Source: G038396625 sp038396625 (GTDB taxonomy: Bacteria > Bacillota > Clostridia > Peptostreptococcales > Thermotaleaceae). Taken from it: a stretch of DNA of 64,000 nucleotides. Positions 23,265 to 32,391 of the stretch are shown here, in pieces. The notes below the pieces were generated by a model. That model was not told the origin of the DNA, did no database searches, and worked only from the letters and a program-made list of their open reading frames with translations. The position numbers and the translations under genes were made by a program. The number at the start of each line of letters is the position of its first letter. Position 1 is the first letter of the stretch. The stretch covers positions 992,001 through 1,056,000 of the forward strand of contig CP121688.1 in the NCBI GenBank assembly GCA_038396625.1. The letters run 5' to 3'.

Positions 23265-23714
23265 ATGCTGTTCAATATTATTTTTGGATACATCCTTGCT
23301 TGGATATTCTTACTTTTAATTTATAAAAAAGATAAAAGAATTGTTTTTTTTATTACGCCTTTTGCAAGTGTAGTTGCTTATACAGTTAATGCATTTGGGT
23401 TGCACTTAAATTTATGGGGTTTAACTCCTATAGAGTATGGGCACTTTTCTGCACTTCCTTTTGATCTAGGATATTTTGCCTTTAGCGGAGTATTTTTAGT
23501 TTTTTTAACAAAAAGATTATCGGCAAACCCATATATGATAGTATTAGTAACTTCAATTATAATAACGCTAATGGAATATACTGCTTTATTGTTAGGGAAG
23601 GTTGTATATTATAATAATTGGAATATATTTGGAACTTTTATTTCTTATTTAGTGTCCCATACTATTGTGTATTGGTATTACTTGTGGACACGAAGATATT
23701 TTGAGTTCAAATAA
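23265..23714 (+). CDS. CBO0543-like multi-pass membrane protein
   Basis: A 149-residue integral membrane protein with four or five helices and short loops. It contains LNLWGLTPIEYGHFSALPFD, TLMEYTALLLGKVVYYNNWN and TIVYWYYLWTRRYFEFK, a pattern I associate with the CBO0543 family of clostridial and bacillar membrane proteins of unknown function. AGGAGG lies about 10 nt before the ATG. It is monocistronic, with a terminator at the stop. Confidence 0.65.
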   Translation: MLFNIIFGYILAWIFLLLIYKKDKRIVFFITPFASVVAYTVNAFGLHLNLWGLTPIEYGHFSALPFDLGYFAFSGVFLVFLTKRLSANPYMIVLVTSIIITLMEYTALLLGKVVYYNNWNIFGTFISYLVSHTIVYWYYLWTRRYFEFK

Positions 23715-23716
23715 AT

Positions 23717-23744
23717 ACAAAGCTCTTGGATCAGGGGCTTTTGT
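23717..23744 (+). terminator. Terminator after the CBO0543-like gene
   Basis: ACAAAGC pairs with GCTTTTGT (one bulge), with inner CT/GG pairs around TTGGATCA. Confidence 0.6.
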
Positions 23745-23927
23745 AATCTAATCAATTCCTATTGTGTTGCGTTAGTATTTATTATATTACGTAGCAATAT
23801 AATAAATATATGAAATAGAACTTTTCAAAACTATTAGTCCTCACTTTACGGTATTATCCAATACTATTTACACTATTTACAAAATAGTAGATAAATACTG
23901 TACCTTTATAACTTTTTCAAATTGTTG

Positions 23928-24362
23928 TTAGCAGCAATTATTACAATTACAGCTACATCCAGAATTTCCACCTATTGTCGTATCCTCTATACCTAATATT
24001 TTATATACAGCATGACGAATGGCTTTTGCGGGAATATCCTCATATTCATTACCGTCATATGTTATTGTTCGACAGTAAGTTTTAGCTCCTAGCAAAGTTG
24101 AACAGGAATCACAGTAATTCTCTGACACCTGTATATTCAGAATTTCTTCAACAGGAACTCCATTCAATAGAATAACATTTGATTGAGAAATTTGAGAATC
24201 ATCAAGCTTAGTCTCAATTAATACAACCTCAATACCCCTTGGTTGTAAAGCTCTGTTTAATCTTTTTACTTCTTGAACTAAATTCTCGCCTGTATCATAA
24301 CAACGGTTACAAGTTTCCCCTTCTACATCAAGATGTTTCCATTCAATTTCAAGTATTTTCAT
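23928..24362 (-). CDS. DUF2703 domain protein with Cys-rich tail
   Basis: A 144-residue cytoplasmic protein with a thioredoxin-like layout. It begins MKILEIEWKHLDVEGETCNR with CNRC near the N-terminus, then LVQEVKRLNRALQPRGIEVV, NVILLNGVPVEEIL and CDSCSTLLG, as in DUF2703. It ends in a metal-clamp-like CSCNCNNCC. GGAGG lies upstream of the ATG at 24362. DUF2703 proteins often occur beside metal- or arsenic-responsive genes. A thiol-based metal-handling role is inference. Confidence 0.75.
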   Translation of the reverse strand: MKILEIEWKHLDVEGETCNRCYDTGENLVQEVKRLNRALQPRGIEVVLIETKLDDSQISQSNVILLNGVPVEEILNIQVSENYCDSCSTLLGAKTYCRTITYDGNEYEDIPAKAIRHAVYKILGIEDTTIGGNSGCSCNCNNCC

Positions 24363-24388
24363 TTAAATACCTCCTTTAAATCATAATA

Positions 24389-24580
24389 TTTTACAACTGT
24401 ATAATACTCATTTTACCATATAATAAAAACTCCTAGACCACAAGAGTTTTGTAAGTAACAAAATGTTATTTTGTATCATAATAAAAAACCTTTGGATCGC
24501 ACCAAGGGCTTTACTCATGCAACAAAATTCATATTTCGTTGCACTGAAATTTTTTTATGGTAGAAGAGTGGACTATGAAT
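24389..24580 (+). repeat. Dispersed intergenic repeat, copy C
   Basis: Block 1 TTTTACAACTGTATAATACT, then AAAACTCCTAG, and block 2 CGTTGCACTGAAATTTTT near 24537 followed by AGAAGAGTGGAC. It contains an internal AACCTTTGG/CCAAGGGCTT hairpin (about 24487-24512). It fills most of the 465-bp gap between two minus-strand genes, where no gene is seen. Confidence 0.6.
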
Positions 24581-24829
24581 AAAAAATATCTAGTAGGGAT
24601 AGCGCCAACGTTGTCCGATAAAACCCACGCTAAGAAATAAAATACATGATTTTTTAATAATTCACCCCGCTAAGCTATAAAGAATCTGTATATACAGTGG
24701 TACAATTTGGTATATGTTATTGTAGAATGATAATCAAAGACGAATTAAGGGAAGCCATTTGACTTACTTTGAAAATTTATGCATTTTCACCGCTATTTTA
24801 AAATCTTTAAGAACTAAAGTTATTAATTA

Positions 24830-25648
24830 TTATTTAGTAACAAAAACTCCTTGATCAGGCACAGCAATTTCATCAAAATTATTAACCAGCATATCTAAAT
24901 GTCTAGTAAGTTCTTTGCCCTTCATAGGTTCACCATGACTTGGTATTGCTAGGTTTGGTTTTAAATCTCTAAGAATTTTTACTGAATTTTCTGCTGCTTT
25001 CCAATCTGTGGTTAAATACTTTGGAGGGCCGCTTATCCGCTCCTTATGCGTCATTACAGACATTAAAGATTCCTGTTTTGTAGTAGAAAAAGCATCTGCG
25101 ACAATAAGTACACGGTCCTTTTCACGGAATAGTGAAACCTGACCTTCTGTATGTCCAGGAGTGTGTATCCATTTCCACTCAGGCATTCTAGGTACACTTC
25201 CATCCTCAGGCAGTGCTGCTACATGAGTAGTTATATCAATACTTGTATGTGGGAAGGATGGAGATAATTTTGCTACCATACCTTTGTCAACCGTAGGATC
25301 TCCCACAGGGTAGTCTTTTTTTCCTGTTACATAAGGTATTTCTAATTGATGAATATATACGGGAATATTCCATAATTCACATAACTTTATAACTGATCCT
25401 ACATGGTCAAAGTGCCCATGTGTAAGAACAATTGCCTTTGGTTTACTATTTTTAGCAAACTTGTTTTTAATACATTGCAATATAAACTCTGCTGAATTTT
25501 CAAGCCCAGTATCTACAAGAATATAGTTATCAGCAGTACCCACTAAAGTAGCATTAACAATTGTAAAATTCATTAGCAATATATCTGGAGTAACTTGTAA
25601 TGATGAGGTGTTCATCGCTGATAGCCCTTCTACCATCTTATTTCCCAT
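24830..25648 (-). CDS. MBL-fold metallo-hydrolase
   Basis: A 272-residue metallo-beta-lactamase-fold hydrolase. It has the zinc motif THGHFDH (about residue 83), WIHTPGHTEGQVSLF, the bridging Asp in VADAFS, and the final His in IPSHGEPMKG. This is the single-domain quinoprotein/glyoxalase II-like subgroup; the substrate is not predictable. The ATG at 25648 has GAGAGG 8 nt upstream. An in-frame start at 25702 lacks one. A decayed gene lies just upstream in the same orientation. Confidence 0.85.
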   Translation of the reverse strand: MGNKMVEGLSAMNTSSLQVTPDILLMNFTIVNATLVGTADNYILVDTGLENSAEFILQCIKNKFAKNSKPKAIVLTHGHFDHVGSVIKLCELWNIPVYIHQLEIPYVTGKKDYPVGDPTVDKGMVAKLSPSFPHTSIDITTHVAALPEDGSVPRMPEWKWIHTPGHTEGQVSLFREKDRVLIVADAFSTTKQESLMSVMTHKERISGPPKYLTTDWKAAENSVKILRDLKPNLAIPSHGEPMKGKELTRHLDMLVNNFDEIAVPDQGVFVTK

Positions 25649-25713
25649 TATAGTAACCTCTCTTTCATGATTAAATAAACTTCTCTGAATTAGTATGTAC
25701 AAGTATTTTTATG

Positions 25714-26100
25714 CTATTCTGTAAAAGCATCAATTACTTTATCAATCAAACTGTGACCTACCTCTGGTACTCTAGCTATATTTGTATTGTCTACAGTTCT
25801 ATCTTGAAGTCCTTTTACTGGATTTGACTTTGACTCGCTACAATAATCACTATTGGTTTTATCCTGATGCTGCTTAATAATCTTGTGGCTTGGCATTATA
25901 TCAACATCATGATTCATATTCATGCGATCTTGATAAAAGAAGTATTCATGATCTTTAGGCAAGTCATTAATACTAATATAGATTTTCCTATTAGCAGTAC
26001 GAAGAACCTGTCCTCCTAGTACTTGACGTACATAATTACGAGTATCATAGAATTGTAAAAACTTAGGGAAAGTTCCTATTTTGACAATGGAAGTGCATAA
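25714..26100 (-). pseudogene. 3' remnant of an unidentified gene
   Basis: An open frame without a plausible start runs from 26100 to a stop at 25714. Its readable part is about 125 residues, including FPKFLQFYDTRNYVRQVLGG, YISINDLPKDHEYFFYQDRM and MPSHKIIKQHQDK. The first in-frame ATG is at 25962, without a ribosome binding site, and the coding signal clearly extends upstream to 26100, where homology to a different gene on the other strand begins. I cannot name the family. This looks like a gene cut by a deletion at about 26100. Confidence 0.5.
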
Positions 26101-26226
26101 TTATTTTTCTTCTTGTTATTGGCTATAGTCTTTATGGGTTCTTGCTTAGGAGGACTATTTGAAAATTATTGCAAGGTGAGTTGGGGACGGTTTTGTAAAA
26201 TATTTACAAAGTTGATTTGTCGATAA
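26101..26226 (+). pseudogene. Possible yjcZ-like remnant
   Basis: The plus frame reads LFFFLLLAIVFMGSCLGGLF then ENYCKVSWG. The hydrophobic run resembles the YjcZ helix (ELLFFFLLLVILF) of the two intact copies, but the Gly-rich start and a start codon are missing. It abuts the truncated gene at 26100. Confidence 0.3.
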
Positions 26227-26260
26227 AAAACAACTGAGAATTTTTTCTCAGTTGTTTTTT
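26225..26260. terminator. Strong bidirectional terminator
   Basis: AAAAAACAACTGAGAA pairs perfectly with TTCTCAGTTGTTTTTT around TTTT. It serves as the IclR gene terminator on the minus strand and could stop plus-strand reading. Confidence 0.85.
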
Positions 26261-26307
26261 GTGGGGCAAGAATATGCTATAGTAATTTTTCCAATTAGTA
26301 CAAAGTC

Positions 26308-27081
26308 CTATTTCATTAAACTTGAAATTTTATAAGCAGTCATTTTTACTTCCTTAATGATTTTATCAATATCACTAGAGTGAATTCTGGATGTTGGGCC
26401 TGATATACTTATCGAAGCAATTGCTTTGTTATCTTTATCGAAAATAGGAGCTGCTACACAAGTTAAACCAATTTCGAGTTCTTCGTTGTCGATGGCATAT
26501 CCTTCTAATCTAATAACTTCTAATTGCTTTACTAATTGTTCCCAATTACCTATTGTATTTTTCGTATATATTGGAAATTCTTTTCCTTCAAGCTTTTCCA
26601 AAGCTTCTTTTGGGGAAAAGGCCAATAAACATTTGCCTACAGCTGAACAATGACTCTCACTACTTGATCCTACGGAGGGGTTTACCTGTAAACGCGTTGA
26701 ACCTTCTTCTTTTAAGATTAGGATGGTTTTTGGATAATCTTGTGCATTCGTATCAAGTATTGAAACATTTACTGCTTCATTAAATTTCTGCGATAACTCA
26801 GTAGCATAGGGTTTAATAAGATGCTTTAATGACATTTTTTCTCCAACAACCATGCCAAGGGCGTAGATTTTCATGCCTAACCAATATTTACCATTTTCAG
26901 GATTTTGTTGTACGAATCCTTTGTTCTCAAGGGCAGCCAATGTTCTATGAACTGTACTTTTATATAATCCTAGATGTCTTCCAATTTCAGTAACACCTAA
27001 TTCTTTTTGTACATCATATAATAAAAGGAGGATATTTAAAGCCCGATCGATTGAATTAATTGTATCCTTATCTTTACTCAA
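26308..27081 (-). CDS. IclR-family transcriptional regulator (paralogue 1)
   Basis: A 257-residue regulator. The N-terminal winged helix (about 8-70; NSIDRALNILLLLYDVQKEL, LGLYKSTVHRTLAALENKGF) binds DNA. The C-terminal GAF-like effector domain contains SSSESHCSAVGKCLLAFSP, GYAIDNEELEIGLTCVAAPI and ASISISGPTSRI. The start is TTG at 27081 with GAGGG 7 nt upstream. It is closely similar to paralogue 2 at 35982. The 13-bp inverted repeats at 27451, 28993, 34422 and 36802 are candidate sites for one or both. It is divergent from the class-III aminotransferase. The effector is unknown. Confidence 0.9.
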   Translation of the reverse strand: MSKDKDTINSIDRALNILLLLYDVQKELGVTEIGRHLGLYKSTVHRTLAALENKGFVQQNPENGKYWLGMKIYALGMVVGEKMSLKHLIKPYATELSQKFNEAVNVSILDTNAQDYPKTILILKEEGSTRLQVNPSVGSSSESHCSAVGKCLLAFSPKEALEKLEGKEFPIYTKNTIGNWEQLVKQLEVIRLEGYAIDNEELEIGLTCVAAPIFDKDNKAIASISISGPTSRIHSSDIDKIIKEVKMTAYKISSLMK

Positions 27082-27598
27082 AATATTTCCCTCGCTATTC
27101 TAATATTTTAGAAACATTATCTCATAAAATCTCAAATAAATCAAAAGGATTATAAATAATGAGAAATTCTTGTAGGAAAAATCGTCATAGTATTTCCATA
27201 TAAAAATCATTTATTTTAAAGAGAAAGAAATAAAAATAGAATGATATAATTGAATATTATGAATATAATAAAAATAATAAAATAAAAATATAATATATGT
27301 CAATTATTTAGCAGTGGTAACGAAATATTTTATTAGACTCAGGTGGAATAATGTACATTTAGTCATATGATTTTTAAAAGTTGTGTAGGCAAAACAATAT
27401 TTTATTGGTCTTATTTAGGCAAAATAAAATATTATTTTTGGGCAAGTAAAGGAACAATGTTCCTACTAAGAGAACTGTAAAGTTGATAAAAAATAATTGA
27501 TAAATTATAAAAAAAGAAAATAGCTTACTTGATAAGAGAGAAGTATCATTTACAAAAGCATCAATAAAAATGAAATATATCTAAGGTGGAGGTTTAAC
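27082..27598. other. AT-rich divergent control region
   Basis: About 515 bp between the IclR gene and the aminotransferase. It holds two direct copies of TTTAGGCAAAA or TGTAGGCAAAA (about 27384 and 27414, roughly 30 bp apart), a third GGCAAG at 27441, and the 13-bp inverted repeat at 27451-27463. No gene is seen. Confidence 0.5.
27451..27463 (+). promoter_or_regulatory. Candidate IclR operator, site 1
   Basis: GGAACA-A-TGTTCC, a perfect 6-bp inverted repeat with a 1-bp centre, 136 bp before the aminotransferase ATG. IclR proteins bind short inverted repeats of this kind. Confidence 0.65.
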
Positions 27599-28948
27599 AT
27601 GAGAAAAATAGAAAATTGCATGAAGGTTGTAGAAGAGGATATTAGGGTTATTCCAAAATTTACTAGATCTTCCTATTATCCTTTAGTAGTAAAAAAAGGT
27701 CATGGCTCAATTGTTGAAGATGCTGATGGAAACAAATATATTGATTTTCTTTCAAGTGCTGCTGTTTTAAACGTTGGAAGTTGCCACCCCAAAGTAGTTC
27801 AAGCGATTATCGATCAAACAAAGGAACTTATCCATTATACTCCTGGTTATATGTATCTAGAAGAACAAGTTGATTTAGCTAAAAAGCTTATTACAATTAC
27901 ACCAGGAAAATATAAAAAGAAGGTTGCCTTTGGACTTTCAGGATCGGATGCTCTAGATGGGGTTATTAAGCTGGCTAGAGCATACACTGGAAGAAATAAA
28001 ATCATTTCATTCACACAATCTTACCATGGATCAACCTATGGTGCTATTTCAGTATCTACAGTAAGCTTAAATATGAGAAGAAAAATAGGACCATTACTCC
28101 CGGACATCTTTCACGCCAATTATCCAGATTGTTACCGATGTGTTTTTGGTAAAAATGAAGAAAACTGCAACCTAGAGTGTTTAGAACAATTAAAAATTAA
28201 TTTTAAAAGCTTTTTACCCCCAGAAGAAGTAGGTGGAATAATAGTAGAACCTATCGCAGGAGATGCGGGACTTGTTATTCCACCACAAAAATATATGGAT
28301 GAACTATATAATGTTTGCAAAGAAAATAAAATACTTTTTATAAGTGATGAAGTGCAACAAGGATTTGGAAGGACGGGAAAATGGTTTGGAATTGAGAACT
28401 ATAATATTGTACCAGACATCATTGCAATGGGTAAAGGAATAGCCTCCGGCATGCCTTTAAGTGCTATTGCAGGAAGAGACAAAATTATGAAATCCTTAGA
28501 AGATCCAGCACATTTGTTTACAATGTCTGGAAATCCTATAACCTGTAAAGCAGCTTTAGCAACGATACAAGTTATAGAAGAAGAGAATCTCTTAGAATAT
28601 ACAAGAAAAACAGGGGCATATGTAAAAGAAAGCTTTCTAAAAATGAAAGACAAATATTCTATTATAGGAGATGTACGAGGGTTGGGATTATCAATAGGAG
28701 TAGACTTAATTAAAAATAAAGAAACAAAAGAACGAAACTATGAGGCAGCTGCTAAAATCTGCTATCGTTGCTGGGAAAAGGGACTAATACTTACGTTCTT
28801 TGCAAATAGTGTATTAAGAATTCAACCACCTCTTAACATTACAAAAAAAGAGATAGACACTGCATTAGAGATAATAGAAGAAGCTATGACGGAATATCTT
28901 AATGGGAATATTCCAGATAAGGTATTAGAAGTAGCAAAGGGTTGGTAA
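27599..28948 (+). CDS. Class-III PLP aminotransferase fold, isoleucine 2-epimerase/racemase-like
   Basis: A 449-residue fold-type I PLP enzyme of the GABA/ornithine aminotransferase class. PLP lysine in AMGKGIASGMPLSAI, cofactor Asp in ISDEVQQGFGRTG, substrate region GLSGSDALDGVIKLARAYTG. The long runs SSAAVLNVGSCHPKVVQA, VSTVSLNMRRKIGPLLP, SGNPITCKAALATI and IIGDVRGLGLSIGVDLIKN are very close to lactobacillal isoleucine 2-epimerase as I recall it. Racemisation or epimerisation of branched-chain amino acids is therefore as likely as transamination. A CYRC...NCNLEC insertion at about 178-194 is unusual. GGTGGAGG lies upstream. It is controlled, by position, by the IclR site at 27451. Confidence 0.75.
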   Translation: MRKIENCMKVVEEDIRVIPKFTRSSYYPLVVKKGHGSIVEDADGNKYIDFLSSAAVLNVGSCHPKVVQAIIDQTKELIHYTPGYMYLEEQVDLAKKLITITPGKYKKKVAFGLSGSDALDGVIKLARAYTGRNKIISFTQSYHGSTYGAISVSTVSLNMRRKIGPLLPDIFHANYPDCYRCVFGKNEENCNLECLEQLKINFKSFLPPEEVGGIIVEPIAGDAGLVIPPQKYMDELYNVCKENKILFISDEVQQGFGRTGKWFGIENYNIVPDIIAMGKGIASGMPLSAIAGRDKIMKSLEDPAHLFTMSGNPITCKAALATIQVIEEENLLEYTRKTGAYVKESFLKMKDKYSIIGDVRGLGLSIGVDLIKNKETKERNYEAAAKICYRCWEKGLILTFFANSVLRIQPPLNITKKEIDTALEIIEEAMTEYLNGNIPDKVLEVAKGW

Positions 28949-28992
28949 AGCATTTGAAAATTAACAAAGTATCTTTTTTTTAGGTAATCAAA

Positions 28993-29005
28993 GGAACAAT
29001 GTTCT
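28993..29005 (+). promoter_or_regulatory. Candidate IclR operator, site 2
   Basis: GGAACA-A-TGTTCT, one mismatch from site 1. It lies about 300 bp upstream of nhaC, just after the aminotransferase stop. The shared context AAAGGAACAATGTTC makes chance unlikely. Confidence 0.6.
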
Positions 29006-29106
29006 TATATGAGGAACTAAAAATTTAAGATTAATCATTGCTACATCGCGAATGAATAATATTAGCAAATTTAAAAAGGATTAAACATGTACACAAAAAT
29101 TACTGA

Positions 29107-29192
29107 AAAACAACTACTAACCCCCGACGGAAGGTATTGAGATAAAGGACGACTGAGAGAACTCAAGACATCATTTGCCAAGTAGTTGTTGA
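29107..29192 (+). ncRNA. Candidate structured leader RNA upstream of nhaC
   Basis: A 9-bp closing stem (AACAACTAC at 29109-29117 with GTAGTTGTT at 29182-29190) encloses 64 nt that are much less AT-rich than the flanks. They include CCCCCGACGGAAGG, AAAGGACGACTGAG and a TTGAG/CTCAA inner pair. It has no open reading frame and lies about 100 bp before the transporter gene. Conserved-looking purine-rich internal blocks within a closing stem are riboswitch-like, but I cannot match it to a known class. Confidence 0.4.
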
Positions 29193-29291
29193 AAAAATGT
29201 ATTAAAAAAGGAGGGGAGTTTTATAAAGCAATAAAGTGAATGTGTTTCGATGAAGCAAACCATTTATTAAAAAGAGGGGGCGTTTTAAGCT

Positions 29292-30686
29292 ATGGAAACA
29301 AAGATTAAACAAGTATGTTTTGCCAAAGCAATGATTCCTGTTATTTTCTTGATTGTAGCATTAGTAAGCACGCTTAAATATTTTGGTGGTGATCCACATA
29401 TACCAATTCTTGCAGCAGCTGCAGTGGCGGCAATGATTGCAGTAGCATCTGGTCAAAAATGGGCTGACTTAGAAAATGGTATGATAGAAACAATTAGGGA
29501 TTCGATGCAAGCAGTACTAATTGTTGGGATTATAGGTATGATTATAGGTACTTGGATACTTTCAGGTACTGTACCTACAATGATTTATTATGGACTAAAA
29601 ATAATTTCCCCTAAAGTGTTTTTAGTTGCAGCTTGTTTGATTTGCAGTATGGTAGCTTTAGCAACAGGTAGTTCTTGGACTACTGCAGGAACAGTGGGTA
29701 TAGCTCTCATAGGTATGGGACAGGGTCTAGGTATTCCTCTTCCGATGGTTGCTGGTGCCATTATTTCTGGAGCCTATTTCGGAGATAAAATGTCACCATT
29801 ATCAGACACTACGAATTTGGCACCTGCGATGGCAGGAACCACATTATTCGAACATATCAGACACATGATCTATACTACTGGTCCAAGTTATGTTATTTCC
29901 TTAATTTTATATGGGATATTAGGAATAAAATATGGAAGCAAGACACTTGATACAACATCAATAAATAGTATATTAAATGCCTTGTCTAGCCAATTTGTAA
30001 TATCTCCATTGTTACTGATTCCACCTATTTTAGTAATAGTGATGGTGGTTTTAAAGGCGCCAGCTATACCAGGGCTTATTGGAGGAACGGTATTAGGTGG
30101 AATATTTGCTTTTATTTTTCAGGGAGTAGGAATGTCACAAATTATTGAAGCAACTCATTATGGATATGTATCAGAAACAGGTAATGAAGTGATTGATAGT
30201 TTACTGACCCGTGGTGGATTAGACAGTATGATGTGGACATTGTCCCTTGTATTAATTGCTATGTGCTTTGGAGGGATCATGGAAAAATCAGGTATGCTTA
30301 ATGCCATCGCGTCAAAGATAGTATTATTTGCAAATAATACAGGAAATCTTATCTTAGCAACTGTACTTACTTGCATCGCCACTGTTTTAGTGACAGGTGA
30401 ACAATATCTTTCTATGGTTATTCCAGGAAGAATGTACAAGAATATTTATGCTGATTTAGGTCTGCATCCTAAAAATCTGTCAAGGACATTAGAGGATGCA
30501 GGAACTTTAACATCTCCGTTGATTCCATGGTCTACCTGTGGTGCTTTCATGTATACATCTTTGGGTGTGTACCCATTTGTATATGCACCCTTTGCATTTC
30601 TTTGTATAATAAATCCTTTGATAGCTATATTCTACGGATATACAGGTATTACGCTTGAAAAGCTTCCACAAGAAGTAGAGGTTTAA
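29292..30686 (+). CDS. nhaC: NhaC-family Na+/H+ antiporter-type transporter
   Basis: A 464-residue protein with about 11 transmembrane helices. Family landmarks: ATGSSWTTAGTVGIALIGMG, ISGAYFGDKMSPLSDTTNLA and EDAGTLTSPLIPWSTCGAFM. NhaC members exchange Na+ for H+, and some (MleN) exchange organic acids or amino acids. Inside a fermentation locus, substrate/product exchange or Na+ recycling is likely (inference). GAGGGGG lies upstream of the ATG. A 16-bp perfect hairpin follows the stop, and the candidate leader RNA at 29107 precedes it. Confidence 0.85.
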   Translation: METKIKQVCFAKAMIPVIFLIVALVSTLKYFGGDPHIPILAAAAVAAMIAVASGQKWADLENGMIETIRDSMQAVLIVGIIGMIIGTWILSGTVPTMIYYGLKIISPKVFLVAACLICSMVALATGSSWTTAGTVGIALIGMGQGLGIPLPMVAGAIISGAYFGDKMSPLSDTTNLAPAMAGTTLFEHIRHMIYTTGPSYVISLILYGILGIKYGSKTLDTTSINSILNALSSQFVISPLLLIPPILVIVMVVLKAPAIPGLIGGTVLGGIFAFIFQGVGMSQIIEATHYGYVSETGNEVIDSLLTRGGLDSMMWTLSLVLIAMCFGGIMEKSGMLNAIASKIVLFANNTGNLILATVLTCIATVLVTGEQYLSMVIPGRMYKNIYADLGLHPKNLSRTLEDAGTLTSPLIPWSTCGAFMYTSLGVYPFVYAPFAFLCIINPLIAIFYGYTGITLEKLPQEVEV

Positions 30687-30696
30687 GAAAAACCAG

Positions 30697-30741
30697 CGTC
30701 AAATAGTCCTCATCTTGTGATTTAGTGAGGACTATTTGACG
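30697..30741. terminator. Perfect 16-bp hairpin after nhaC
   Basis: CGTCAAATAGTCCTCA pairs exactly with TGAGGACTATTTGACG around a 13-nt loop. No T run, so possibly an mRNA 3' stabiliser or bidirectional terminator toward the convergent YfcC gene. Confidence 0.65.
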
Positions 30742-30969
30742 AACATCATGAAGTTTGATGAATGAAAATATGGACTAGAGTTGACGTTTACTTATCTACA
30801 AGAATTTGAGTAAAAAGTTTAATATGGATTTGGATTTAAATATTATTCTTCATTTTATGAATTTAGCAGCTTTTAAGCTTAGTTTTGTTATGGTCTCTAG
30901 TTAGTGGGATTACTAATTGATATTTTGCTCTTTTGGGACTGCTTGGGTCATAATAAATGCATCTAGTAT

Positions 30970-32391
30970 TTAATAAGGTCCATAATTAATTCCGACAGCT
31001 ATTGCTATAAAAATCATTTGTAAAATAAACATACATAAGAAAAGTGGTCCAAAATATTTATACCATTTCGCAAGGGGGATACCTGCTATGCCGCATTCAA
31101 TGGCAACTTGTGTAGGCCAAAATAAATTTGAAAATCCATCTCCAAATTGGAATGCTAAAACTGCTATTTGTCTGTTTATGCCAAGAATGTCTGCTAATGG
31201 TGTCATAATAGGCATAGATGTAGCGGCTTGCCCACTTCCTGAAGGAATAAAGAAATTAATTAGATTTTGAAAAACAAGCATTGCTTGTGCAGTAAAAACG
31301 GTAGGAACATGTGTTAATGCAGAAGACATATAGTAAGCAACGGTATCAATAATTTGACCGTTCTGCAATACAATGAGTACAGTGCGGGCAATTCCGATAA
31401 TTAAAGCACCAAATAGTATATTTTTACTTGATTCTATAAAGATATCACAGATTTGTCCTAGCGATTGTTTGTTCACAAGTCCGATAACAAACATCATAAT
31501 AATAAACAAACCAGCCAGTTCTTCCAAATACCAGCCAAATTTCATTGTTCCATATACGAGTAGTATGAGTGTGAAAGCAAATAAAGTAAGGCTAACTTTA
31601 TGAATACTAGTAAATTCTTGTTCCAATAATTCATCATGGGATAGCTCAGAAAGGAACGGGAAGGATATTCCGTATACAGCGCTCTTTGTTGGATCTTTTT
31701 TGACTTTATCTGCATACCTCATAGTGTACCAAATAACGAGAGTCATAAAGCATATCCAAATAATAATTCGCAAGCCAAAGCCTGAAAATACTGGTAATTC
31801 AGCAATTCCCTGAGCAATAGCGATGGTATATGGATTGATTACAGCTGCAGCAAATCCTGTTGCTACGCCTACAAAAACAATAACTGCCCCTACAAGGCCA
31901 TCGTATCCCATGGCAATTGTTATGCTCATAACAAGGGGAACAAATCCGTAGGCCTCTTCATACATACCAAAAGAAGCTCCCATTGCTCCAAACGCTAACA
32001 TCAGAACAGGAATAATAAATTTTTCCTTTCCCTTTATTTTATTCAGTAAAGCTCCGATTCCAGCATTGAAAGCGCCGACGTGTATTAGCATTGACATAAA
32101 AGCATAGGAAAAGAAAACGAAAAAAATAATATCTGCAGCATCTACCATCCCTGACATGATTGCCTTAAACATTTGAAAAATACTGACAGGAGATTGCTCA
32201 ACAAAATGGAAGCTGTCGGGCGAAACAATGTTTCTACCAGTAACGGGATCTGTTATTCTATCATATTCTCCTGCTGGTATAATGTAGGTCAATATCATTG
32301 CAAATACAATAATCATTCCAATGACTATATAGCTATGTGGCATAGAAAATTTCCATTTTTTTGTTTTTTGGTTTCTTGTATTTGATTCCAT
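30970..32391 (-). CDS. YfcC-family (C4-dicarboxylate/basic amino acid type) membrane transporter
   Basis: A 473-residue transporter with 10-12 helices. It has AFGAMGASFGMYEEAYGFVPL, GVATGFAAAVINPYTIAIAQ and FFIPSGSGQAATSMPIMTPL, all typical of the YfcC/ArcD-like group. Members carry arginine/ornithine, peptides or dicarboxylates. It sits 190 bp downstream of pepD in the same direction, so it probably imports the di- or oligopeptides or amino acids used by that peptidase and the catabolic genes (inference). GGGAG lies upstream of the ATG at 32391. Confidence 0.85.
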   Translation of the reverse strand: MESNTRNQKTKKWKFSMPHSYIVIGMIIVFAMILTYIIPAGEYDRITDPVTGRNIVSPDSFHFVEQSPVSIFQMFKAIMSGMVDAADIIFFVFFSYAFMSMLIHVGAFNAGIGALLNKIKGKEKFIIPVLMLAFGAMGASFGMYEEAYGFVPLVMSITIAMGYDGLVGAVIVFVGVATGFAAAVINPYTIAIAQGIAELPVFSGFGLRIIIWICFMTLVIWYTMRYADKVKKDPTKSAVYGISFPFLSELSHDELLEQEFTSIHKVSLTLFAFTLILLVYGTMKFGWYLEELAGLFIIMMFVIGLVNKQSLGQICDIFIESSKNILFGALIIGIARTVLIVLQNGQIIDTVAYYMSSALTHVPTVFTAQAMLVFQNLINFFIPSGSGQAATSMPIMTPLADILGINRQIAVLAFQFGDGFSNLFWPTQVAIECGIAGIPLAKWYKYFGPLFLCMFILQMIFIAIAVGINYGPY

